From the NCBI GenBank assembly GCA_009787035.1, contig WRGV01000149.1:1-5300 (forward strand): a stretch of DNA of 5,300 nt, in the 5' to 3' direction. Source of the stretch: Propionibacteriaceae bacterium (lineage in GTDB: Bacteria > Actinomycetota > Actinomycetes > Propionibacteriales > Propionibacteriaceae). Below, in pieces: positions 1 through 5,052 of the stretch (position 1 is the first letter of the stretch; every line of letters starts with the position of its first letter). The notes below the pieces were generated by a model. That model did not search any database. It was not told the origin of the DNA and saw only the letters and a list, made by a program, of their open reading frames with translations. The translations under genes were made by a program, and so were the position numbers.

Positions 1-158
1 TCGGGTTGGTCGAAGCGCAGGACAGACATCGCGCGCTGCAGCGCCGTGGTGGTCTTGCCGCATCCGCGGGGTCCGGTGAGCATGATGGCGGACAACTCGG
101 TCATGAGCGCGTCGAGCGCGCCGTCCACCAGTCGTGGGACATAGTTTCCGCTTGCCAT
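1..158 (-). CDS. P-loop ATPase, DUF4143-associated type (N-terminal 52 residues, runs off the window)
   Basis: The first 52 residues begin MASGNYVPRLVDGALDALM and contain a Walker A motif, GPRGCGKTT, at residues 29-37. A YxPRLVD lead-in followed by L/M-L-T-GPRGCGKTTTA and then a L-R-F-D strand is typical of the COG1373 ATPases, which usually carry a C-terminal DUF4143 domain and are about 400-450 aa long. Members are common in accessory regions of actinobacteria and have no settled function; nucleotide binding is the only role the sequence supports. The ATG at 158-156 was chosen because a strong Shine-Dalgarno sequence (AGGAGG) lies 10 nt upstream. It is separated by 107 bp from the upstream membrane-protein gene and has its own repeat-rich upstream region, so it is probably an independent transcription unit. 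The DUF4143 part is outside the window and is assumed. Confidence 0.85.
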   Translation of the reverse strand, partial: MASGNYVPRLVDGALDALMTELSAIMLTGPRGCGKTTTALQRAMSVLRFDQP

Positions 159-168
159 GAGGCAGAAT

Positions 169-174
169 CCTCCT
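169..174 (-). promoter_or_regulatory. Ribosome binding site of the ATPase gene
   Basis: The minus strand reads AGGAGG, within AGAGGAGGA, 10 nt before the ATG at 158. It is the strongest Shine-Dalgarno sequence in the window and fixes the ATPase start. It also shows that this gene has a leadered transcript, unlike the HNH gene. Confidence 0.75.
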
Positions 175-180
175 CTATTG

Positions 181-242
181 CTAGTTTAGCAGAGTATCTA
201 GTGCGTGTTTAGCAGAACGGCTAGTGCATGTTTAGCAGATAC
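181..242. repeat. Three direct repeats upstream of the ATPase gene (candidate operator array)
   Basis: On the plus strand the unit CTAGTGCRTGTTTAGCAGA occurs at 198-216 and 221-239, 23 bp apart and differing at one base. A third, shortened copy at 181-193, CTAGTTTAGCAGA, lacks the six bases TGCRTG. On the gene's strand the common core is TCTGCTAAA. The shortened copy also makes a small palindrome, TGCTA-AAC-TAGCA. The array ends only about 20 bp before the ATPase start and overlaps the likely promoter, so it is well placed for cooperative binding of a repressor, perhaps the ATPase product itself. The repeats are seen; the operator role is inferred. Confidence 0.7.
183..211 (-). promoter_or_regulatory. 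Weak candidate promoter for the ATPase gene
   Basis: On the minus strand TAAACA (211-206), a 17-bp spacer and TAAACT (188-183) match the SigA consensus at 4 of 6 positions in each hexamer. Both hexamers lie within the TGCTAAAC cores of neighbouring repeats, so the repeats may partly be what looks like a promoter. The predicted start would leave a short leader holding the AGGAGG site. Confidence 0.3.
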
Positions 243-246
243 TTGC

Positions 247-267
247 AGGCGTGTTGGGCGGACGCCT
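247..267 (-). terminator. Small inverted repeat at the end of the membrane-protein gene
   Basis: AGGCGT and ACGCCT form a perfect 6-bp stem with a 9-nt loop, overlapping the stop codon of the gene ending at 266. No U-tract follows, so as an intrinsic terminator it is weak and may be chance. Confidence 0.2.
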
Positions 268-1402
268 ACAGGCGCTTGACGATGCCCGTGTACCCGGCGA
301 CCGCGATCGCCGCCATCGCCCACGCCATGATCTGCAGGATGTAGCTGATGATCGCCAGCGTCTGGCCCGGCGGCACGGATGTGTTGATCTGGCATCCATT
401 GCTGGCGAACGATGCCAGCGGTACCGTCCACTCCAGCCCCATGCCGACCCGGTCGGCCACCGAACAGGGCGTCGCCGGTGCAGTGCTGGTCGGCGGATAC
501 GCCGCGATGGCCGTGGTGGTCTCCGTTCCGGGCCAGGTGTCCCTGGCGCTGCCCAGCCCCAGCGCGAACGTGACCCCGATGACGGCCACGAGGAATAGCC
601 CAATCCATGCCCGCCAGGGCTGGTAGCCGTACCGGAAGAAGAAACTCGACAGTGGCAGCAGGATCGGGTGATCTCGCAGACGCCTGCGACGGTCATCCTG
701 TTGGGCGATGAGTACGCGGGTTGCCTCCTGCGGATGTCCTGCATCCTTCCATGCGCAAGCGAGTTGCTGCCAGGGTTGTGGTGCGTACCGAACGGTCTGA
801 TGCGCTATAACTGTGGTCCAGTCGGGATTAGCCACAGAGTCTGACCGGAGGGTTGGGATGCCTGAGTAGGTGAGACCATCGACGTTGAGGCCTGGCACAG
901 TCGTTGTCTGGCAATCCTGGTTGTAGCGAAACTGTCCGTTGACTTCTGCGCCGAGCAATACCAGGCTGCCGGCGGATCCTTCTGTTGAGGTGGTCGTGAT
1001 CCAGGTCAGATGCCCTTCCTCGCACTGGAGCTGGCCGCCGATCTTCGCGTTAATCAGACGAACAACGCCGTGTACTCCCACGCCACTGAACACGCCTGCC
1101 AGCCGCAGATTATCGTCAGTCACTAGCCCGTCTGCGTTCAAGGCTGGGCCATCAGTGCCTGTAAAGGTGCCGTCGACGCAGGTCACTTCACCATGGATTC
1201 GGGCGCCGCGAAGCACCACCGCGCCCACTCCGGAACCGCTGAACTCGCCTGTCAAGTAGAGGTTGTTGCCGGTCTCCATGTTGTCACACCATAAGGCCGC
1301 CCCTGCGCCAGTGTTGATGCATACCCCAGCATCTGGTCCGTCCTGAGCAGGCCGGTCGATAGTGCTCTGATGTGGTGTTCCTAGACTAGGCGTCGGTAGC
1401 AT
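266..1402 (-). CDS. C-terminal part of a split solenoid-repeat membrane protein
   Basis: The 378-residue product has two halves. Residues about 30-180 are solenoid-like repeats with the recurring phrase GA-x-I-x-G-x-(L/V/F)-x-C (GARIHGEVTC at 66-75, NAKIGGQLQC at 118-127, GAEVNGQFRY at 151-160), then LNVDGLTY at 172-179. Residues about 205-245 are a charged helical segment ending QQDDRRRRLRDH. Hydrophobic helices follow at about 265-283 and 348-370, with an extracytoplasmic-looking loop between them. This matches the C-terminus of actinobacterial proteins often labelled 'membrane-associated oxidoreductase', including the GYxPWRAW lead into the first membrane helix. No oxidoreductase motif is visible. 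The N-terminal repeats of the family lie in the gene at 2332-1661, in the same frame. The ATG at 1402 overlaps the small ORF before it by 17 bp and has only a poor Shine-Dalgarno sequence (GAG), so the start is uncertain; residues 1-29 are probably not ancestral. Confidence 0.75.
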   Translation of the reverse strand: MLPTPSLGTPHQSTIDRPAQDGPDAGVCINTGAGAALWCDNMETGNNLYLTGEFSGSGVGAVVLRGARIHGEVTCVDGTFTGTDGPALNADGLVTDDNLRLAGVFSGVGVHGVVRLINAKIGGQLQCEEGHLTWITTTSTEGSAGSLVLLGAEVNGQFRYNQDCQTTTVPGLNVDGLTYSGIPTLRSDSVANPDWTTVIAHQTVRYAPQPWQQLACAWKDAGHPQEATRVLIAQQDDRRRRLRDHPILLPLSSFFFRYGYQPWRAWIGLFLVAVIGVTFALGLGSARDTWPGTETTTAIAAYPPTSTAPATPCSVADRVGMGLEWTVPLASFASNGCQINTSVPPGQTLAIISYILQIMAWAMAAIAVAGYTGIVKRL

Positions 1403-1664
1403 CAGTCTCGTCTTTACAAGGTGATATGGATCCTTGGGTGGTCTCTTGAGACGTTGTGTGTGGCGGAAGGTCTGTCGGCTTGATTCGGGCAACCATCCAC
1501 TGGGTGGACATCCTTGCCCAGGTCTCTGCGTCGAGCCGCGAGGAAACGCCGACGGACATGGCCATCCCGCCACCGTCGACGGATGTTGCGCCGCCGATCT
1601 TTGTCACAGACTGTGCCGCAAAGGGAGGGATCTGTTCGTTCTTTGCTCGTCTCTTCTTGTTCAT
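1386..1664 (-). CDS. Small 92-aa protein of unknown function inside the split gene
   Basis: The product starts MNKKRRAKNEQIPPFAAQ, a very basic N-terminus. It continues with a glycine-rich stretch (TKIGG...VDGGGMAM, residues 21-36), a central segment with three tryptophan/methionine-containing turns (DAETWARMSTQWMVARIKP, 45-63) and a hydrophilic Thr/Gln/Asp-rich tail. I do not recognise it, and it has no membrane segment or signal peptide. In favour of a real gene: an AGGGAG Shine-Dalgarno sequence 5 nt before the ATG, an ATGA overlap with the stop of the upstream repeat gene, and a stop overlapping the next start by 17 bp, the layout of coupled cistrons. Against: it is short and lies at the point where the repeat gene is interrupted, so it could be a chance frame in inserted DNA. 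Confidence 0.5.
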   Translation of the reverse strand: MNKKRRAKNEQIPPFAAQSVTKIGGATSVDGGGMAMSVGVSSRLDAETWARMSTQWMVARIKPTDLPPHTTSQETTQGSISPCKDETDATDA

Positions 1665-2332
1665 GGTTGCTCCCTGCCAATCTGTGTCGGCCCGCAATAG
1701 AACTGGCCGCCAATGTGGGCGCCAGGAAAGCAAATGGTGCCGATTTCGCTGTCGCTGGTGAATCTCCCGGTCAATGACACGCCGCCGCCAGTCATCAGAT
1801 TGTCTGCTGTCAGGGCGGGATTGCCAGAACTTTCGAACTGCCCGCCAATGCAGTCGAATCGGCCACCGATAACTGCCTGACGTAGGCAGACGAGTCCGCT
1901 CACATGGCAGTCCCACAAGAGCACGTCGTAGCTGATGTGCGTTTCAGTCAGATCGAGGGCGGGCCATGTAGCCGGTGACGACTCGTCAACGCTGTGATGC
2001 GCACCGGCCATGCAGTTTCGCAATGTCAGCGCTCCAAGCTCTGACCTGCTTGCATCAATGCCGTTCTCAAAAACGCAGGCGGTGAAGACAACAGGATGTT
2101 CGTAGGTCATGTCTGCCAGGTTGAGCAGATCCGTGAAGTGTGCGCGGCCTAGCCAAAGACCGTGTGGGCTTGTGGATGCGGCGCCAAGCACGGTACGCAC
2201 GGAGGAGGCACTGATCACACCGTAGAGGCCATGGTGTGTCTTGACGTGACGACACTTGTGGGCATCGGCGATCTGGCCTTCGGCTACAGCATCGAGCATG
2301 AACTGTTCGACAGGGCTAGACCGAGGGGTCAT
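1661..2332 (-). CDS. N-terminal part of a split solenoid-repeat membrane protein
   Basis: The 223-residue product has an N-terminal helical segment (residues 5-25, SSPVEQFMLDAVAEGQ). Strand-and-turn repeats follow: LWLGRAHFTDLLNLADM (59-75), FENGIDASRSELGALTLRN (88-106), VSGLVCLRQAVIGGRFDC (144-161) and ICFPGAHIGGQFYC (200-213). This is the N-terminal architecture of the actinobacterial solenoid proteins often called 'membrane-associated oxidoreductase'; a beta-solenoid fold is inferred. It stops 10 residues after the last repeat cysteine, in mid-repeat, and has no membrane helices, so it is truncated relative to the family. The remainder is encoded in the same frame at 1402-266. The start at 2332 has no Shine-Dalgarno sequence and lies 66 bp after the PIN gene, with no convincing promoter or terminator in the gap, so readthrough from upstream is possible. 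The fragment may be a pseudogene remnant or may still assemble with the C-terminal part. Confidence 0.7.
   Translation of the reverse strand: MTPRSSPVEQFMLDAVAEGQIADAHKCRHVKTHHGLYGVISASSVRTVLGAASTSPHGLWLGRAHFTDLLNLADMTYEHPVVFTACVFENGIDASRSELGALTLRNCMAGAHHSVDESSPATWPALDLTETHISYDVLLWDCHVSGLVCLRQAVIGGRFDCIGGQFESSGNPALTADNLMTGGGVSLTGRFTSDSEIGTICFPGAHIGGQFYCGPTQIGREQP
1670..1675 (-). promoter_or_regulatory. Ribosome binding site of the 92-aa ORF
   Basis: The minus strand reads AGGGAG, 5 nt before the ATG at 1664 and inside the last codons of the upstream repeat gene. Together with the ATGA overlap it supports real, coupled translation of the small ORF. Confidence 0.5.
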
Positions 2333-2398
2333 ACAGTCAGGTTAACAGCAGGTGCGTGCTGGTGCTGTCGGCATGGGCAGCTTGGCTGGATGGGATCA

Positions 2399-3076
2399 TC
2401 AGTCGCTCTGGGGCTGCGATGCGCACTTCGAGCATAGGCCGGTCTCGACGACAGGGCAGATCTGGAGGCAACCCAGGCAGCGGTTTCCGCGATACATCTC
2501 AGCCGGAGGATTGTGCGCGGCAGACAACGGTTCGTCATCGGGAAACAGTGAAGCGCGGGCGGCAACGGTCAACGGATGGGCCCGTCCGAGGCGGACGTGA
2601 AGCTGGGCGACGGTACGCGCCGGCGTCCTGAACCGGTGCGTCATGAAGGTGAGTGCCTCCAGGTAGCCCTCCTGCGTTGCACGTATGGATAGGAAGAGGT
2701 CGGGGTTGACGGCGGCCACCCCGGCGGCCTCGAGGTCGGCCTGGCCAAAGTCGTCCACGTCTTCGGTGACGATGAACAGTGCGCCTGCGGCGACAGCGTC
2801 GGCAAGCACCTGGCGGTCCTTCGCTGAGGTAGTGGCAAACCGGCCGGCATCTACGCCGATTGGACTCAGTTCACCACTGGCCAAGGTGCGCACGGTAGTC
2901 GTACTCGTTTGTCCGGACCGGGTGTGGCGATTGGCTTCATCCTCCTCGTATTGGCTCCACGTGGCGCCGTAACCGCTGCGCGCTGCGGCGGCCATGATGA
3001 GCGTGCGCGTCACCGGCTTGGCCAGCACGTTGGCGTCCACAAGAACGGCAAAGCGGATGTGCTCTGGATCAGTCAT
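2399..3076 (-). CDS. PIN-domain ribonuclease toxin with a cysteine-pair C-terminal tail
   Basis: The 225-residue protein opens with a PIN-domain first strand, FAVLVDANVLAK (residues 9-20; D14 is the first metal-binding acid). Further acids sit at E44/E45/E47, D87 in SAKDRQVLADAVAAGA, and D106/D108/D109 in FIVTEDVDDFG, the order expected of VapC-like metal-dependent RNases. Residues about 129-178 match an extension common in actinobacterial PIN toxins (RFRTPARTVAQLHVRLGRAHP). The last 47 residues are less usual and carry C200-x2-C203-x11-C215-x2-C218, a possible zinc-binding knuckle. The start at 3076 was chosen, rather than an upstream in-frame ATG, because it gives a normal PIN N-terminus and overlaps the antitoxin stop by 8 bp (ATGACTGA). 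It lacks its own Shine-Dalgarno sequence, implying translational coupling to the antitoxin. The RNA target is unknown. Confidence 0.85.
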   Translation of the reverse strand: MTDPEHIRFAVLVDANVLAKPVTRTLIMAAAARSGYGATWSQYEEDEANRHTRSGQTSTTTVRTLASGELSPIGVDAGRFATTSAKDRQVLADAVAAGALFIVTEDVDDFGQADLEAAGVAAVNPDLFLSIRATQEGYLEALTFMTHRFRTPARTVAQLHVRLGRAHPLTVAARASLFPDDEPLSAAHNPPAEMYRGNRCLGCLQICPVVETGLCSKCASQPQSD

Positions 3077-3425
3077 CGTCGAACAGTTCTGCCTCGATGT
3101 CGTCAATCGAGGCATCGACCGCCTTACCGATGGAGTCTTCCCACAACCGACGGAACTCCGGGTACGGCACGTGGTGCCGATTGCCGACCTTGACCGACTG
3201 GATCGTGCCGTCGGCGATCCGTCGTGACACCGTCGAGCGCGACAGATTGAGGCCACGGGCGACCTCCTGAGGGGTCATCGTCTCGACGTCGGTGCTGATG
3301 ACCACGGTCTTGCCTTCGTCTGACGCCTGGTGGACGAACTCGATGAGCGCCCGCTCCCACACTGCGGCAGTCGCGCTGCCGGAGCGTACCGCATCCGGTG
3401 CCAATGTCATCACAGGAGTGATCAT
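3069..3425 (-). CDS. Excisionase-type helix-turn-helix antitoxin
   Basis: The 118-residue protein has an N-terminal segment of about 45 residues, then an excisionase/MerR-like HTH: MTPQEVARGLNLSRSTVSRR (50-69), a wing-like IADGTIQSVKVGNRHHVP (70-87) and the closing helix EFRRLWEDSI (90-99). The tail EAELFDDD (111-118) is acidic. In actinobacteria, HTH proteins of this kind commonly precede PIN-domain toxins. The usual reading is an antitoxin that binds the toxin through its C-terminus and represses its own promoter through the HTH. The ATG at 3425 shares ATGA with the stop of the HNH gene; there is no Shine-Dalgarno sequence and no clear promoter in front, so expression probably depends on upstream transcription and coupling. 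An alternative start at Met6 (3410) cannot be excluded. Confidence 0.8.
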   Translation of the reverse strand: MITPVMTLAPDAVRSGSATAAVWERALIEFVHQASDEGKTVVISTDVETMTPQEVARGLNLSRSTVSRRIADGTIQSVKVGNRHHVPYPEFRRLWEDSIGKAVDASIDDIEAELFDDD

Positions 3426-4789
3426 GTCGAAAGCTTAGCATCTGCTGCACAGTGTGAGTCATCATCTGTGCATGTGCGTAGTGGGTGTGTGCCGGTGTTG
3501 TTGACGAGGGCGATCTGTCCGGCGCCGGTGGTCCATAGGAGGGTGCCGGGGCCTGCGGGGGTGGCCTGCCAGCCGGCGTGGGTTTTCCAGCGGTGGTAGC
3601 CGCGGGTTTGCGGGGCGAGGTTGTCGGCGCGGGTTTGGTTGGGGATGCCTTCTTGGTAGGCGATGATGTGGTCGAGGTCTTGGTGGCGGGATTCGACCGA
3701 TGACCAGGGGGCTAGCGTGTAGGCGTCGCGGGCGATGACCTGTTCGCGGATCCGGTCGGGGATCTCGTAGGCATCGACCCCGACCGAACCGGCGCCGACG
3801 TGGACGACCTTGGTGACGCGGACGCTGCTGCCTGCGGTCAATGCCTTGACCTGGCCGATCAGGAGCGGGCCGATGCCTTCGATGCGGGCGACCTCGTCGG
3901 GGTTGTCGAGGCTGTCGGCGTGCACGTGGACGTACAGCTGTGTGCGCCGTTGCAGCGGGGTCTGGCGTTTGGCCTGTTCGATGACCTGGTCGGCGTCGGC
4001 CTGGCTGGCCGGGGCGGGGTCCATGCCGCGGGTGGTGTGCACGCCGATGAGCTGCACGGCGGCGGCCGGGTTGGCGAGGATGCCGAACGCGGCGGCGCGG
4101 CGCTGGTCGGGGTCACGCTGGTCACCCTGGGATGCCAGCGTGTCGGCGATCAGCTGGACGGTGGCTTCCATGAAGATCGCGTCGGCGCGGCTGGTTTTCG
4201 CGTACACCCAGCCGGTCATCGGGTCGGATGCGTCGCCGCCGGTGCGCACGTACCGCTCGCCCAGTTTCGCCTTCAGGCGGGCGTCCTTCGGGTCGGCCCT
4301 CATGACCTGCGCGGACGCGAGGCGGGACAGGCGCCGCGGCGGCAGCGTGCCCAGGGCGGGGCTGACGGCCGCGTCGACTTGGTGGTGCTGGTCGTGGTCG
4401 AGCCCGGTGCAGGCGTCGAGGACTTTGCGGGCCTGCCACAGCGGTGCCCGGACGGTTTCGTCGGTGACTTTGTCCCAGCAGTCGGGCAGGTCGTGCATGA
4501 GCCTGGCGACCGCGTCGATGAGCACCCGTGCCGACATCTCGGAGCTGTGGTTGGCGACCGCGATCTCGCCGATGAGGTCTTCGGCGAACATGTGTGCCCC
4601 CAGCCGGGTGGCGCGGTACCGGTCGGGGCGCTGGTGTTCGGGCAGGTCGTCCAGCACTTCGTAGGCGAGCACGGCTTTGCCGAGGGCGTCGTTGGTGCGG
4701 GCTTGCAGTTCGTCCAGTTCGGCGCGCAGCCAGACGTACTCGCGCAGCACCATGCGTGCGTCGTGCAACATCCCCTCAACGTCAAACAT
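3422..4789 (-). CDS. DUF222/HNH endonuclease (13E12-like family)
   Basis: The 455-residue protein is full length for the family. Residues about 10-330 match DUF222: an N-terminal helical region (LRAELDELQARTNDALG, 21-37), DRYRATRLGAHMFAEDLIGE (56-75) and the conserved block RADAIFMEATVQLIADTLAS (201-220) with RRAAAFGILANPAAAV (230-245). The HNH domain follows: IREQVIARDAY (347-357), DLDHIIAY with D373-H374, ADNLAP with N390, and GYHRWKTHAGW with H399. The Cys zinc ligands of canonical members are replaced (RDAYTLAPWSS), a pattern I recall from a known subgroup. The family end, WTTGAGQIALVNNTGTHPL, is intact. Nicking or cutting DNA is inferred from the HNH core. A SigA-like promoter, a probable leaderless start and a LexA-type box precede it, and its stop overlaps the antitoxin start by ATGA. 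Confidence 0.92.
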   Translation of the reverse strand: MFDVEGMLHDARMVLREYVWLRAELDELQARTNDALGKAVLAYEVLDDLPEHQRPDRYRATRLGAHMFAEDLIGEIAVANHSSEMSARVLIDAVARLMHDLPDCWDKVTDETVRAPLWQARKVLDACTGLDHDQHHQVDAAVSPALGTLPPRRLSRLASAQVMRADPKDARLKAKLGERYVRTGGDASDPMTGWVYAKTSRADAIFMEATVQLIADTLASQGDQRDPDQRRAAAFGILANPAAAVQLIGVHTTRGMDPAPASQADADQVIEQAKRQTPLQRRTQLYVHVHADSLDNPDEVARIEGIGPLLIGQVKALTAGSSVRVTKVVHVGAGSVGVDAYEIPDRIREQVIARDAYTLAPWSSVESRHQDLDHIIAYQEGIPNQTRADNLAPQTRGYHRWKTHAGWQATPAGPGTLLWTTGAGQIALVNNTGTHPLRTCTDDDSHCAADAKLST

Positions 4790-4797
4790 ACGTTCGA
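4782..4797 (-). promoter_or_regulatory. LexA/SOS box over the start of the HNH gene
   Basis: The minus strand reads TCGAAC-GTAT-GTTTGA. It matches the mycobacterial/actinobacterial SOS-box consensus TCGAAC-N4-GTTCGA at 11 of 12 defined positions, with one C-to-T change. It begins on the last base of the -10 hexamer, covers the predicted transcription start and includes the ATG, so bound LexA would block initiation. Several 13E12-family genes of Mycobacterium tuberculosis are described as LexA-regulated, which makes the site biologically sensible. Binding is inferred. Confidence 0.75.
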
Positions 4798-4825
4798 GTA
4801 TACACTGTCAGAGCCCAGGGCGCAA
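4797..4825 (-). promoter_or_regulatory. SigA-like promoter of the HNH-antitoxin-toxin operon
   Basis: The minus strand has TTGCGC (4825-4820), a 17-bp spacer and TATACT (4802-4797), preceded by TGn-like TGTATACT. The -10 matches the consensus at 5 of 6 positions with ideal spacing. Only 7 nt separate the -10 from the ATG at 4789, so the transcript would start at or next to the start codon and be leaderless, which is common in actinobacteria. No Shine-Dalgarno sequence exists, in agreement. Confidence 0.7.
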
Positions 4826-4854
4826 CGTACTATGATGATGAACTGGGTGCAGAA

Positions 4855-5016
4855 ATGTCCCACAACGAGCGGACACGGACCCGCCGACGGCGTCACCTCG
4901 TCGATCGGCCCTGCCGGCCCGCACATCGGCGCGGTGTCGTGGTGGCGGCATCTGCGGGACAATCCGCCTTGCAGGGCATCGAAAACGGCCAGATTCGGCA
5001 GAAATCCGCCTGCTGA
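4855..5016 (+). pseudogene. Possible decayed start of an IS481-type transposase
   Basis: The plus strand can encode a 53-residue peptide beginning MSHNERTRTRRRRHLVDRP, which resembles the start of IS481-family transposases (MSH, then a GRR-LV-R stretch leading into an HTH). The following RPAH continues as IGAVSWWRHLRD in another frame, which recalls the family's WWRR stretch. That would mean at least one frameshift plus loss of the HTH core. The match is short, rests on memory of the family, and no insertion-sequence ends or target duplication are seen. The stretch may simply be non-coding. Confidence 0.25.
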
Positions 5017-5052
5017 GGGCCTGTTTGTCCTACGGTCGGCCCAGAGTCCGGT

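Larger units (their letters stand above)
1316..1678. other. Inferred in-frame insertion (about 363 bp) splitting the solenoid protein gene
   Basis: The repeat genes on either side share a reading frame. If residue 218 of the N-terminal fragment (ending FYCGPTQI) is joined to residue 30 of the C-terminal fragment (NTGAGAALWCDNM), the resulting 21-residue segment aligns without gaps to the preceding repeat (FDCIGGQFESSGNPALTADN and one more residue). The cysteine-to-cysteine spacing then becomes 52, 51 and 52 residues. The intervening 363 bp is 121 codons and contains the 92-aa ORF. I see no terminal inverted repeats or clear target duplication, so the exact ends and the mechanism are unknown. 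The join is an inference from repeat register. Confidence 0.55.

Noticed and set aside
1403..1573. Upstream extension of the C-terminal solenoid gene to an ATG at 1573
   Set aside because: The added 57 residues (MAGWPCPSAFPRGSTQRPG...) are low-complexity and do not resemble the repeats. They overlap most of the better-supported 92-aa ORF.
2333..2398. Hairpin around CAGCAGGTGC / GCTGGTGCTG as a terminator after the PIN gene
   Set aside because: Only about 7 of 10 pairs form, with a central internal loop, and no T-tract follows on the minus strand.
3081..3091. GAAC-T-GTTC palindrome inside the end of the antitoxin gene, considered as a second SOS box
   Set aside because: The spacer is one base rather than four, and the site lies inside a coding sequence away from any promoter.
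3077..3256. Upstream start for the PIN toxin at 3256
   Set aside because: The extra 60 residues are Arg/Ser-rich and fully overlap the antitoxin in another frame. The start at 3076 gives a normal PIN N-terminus and the usual short overlap.
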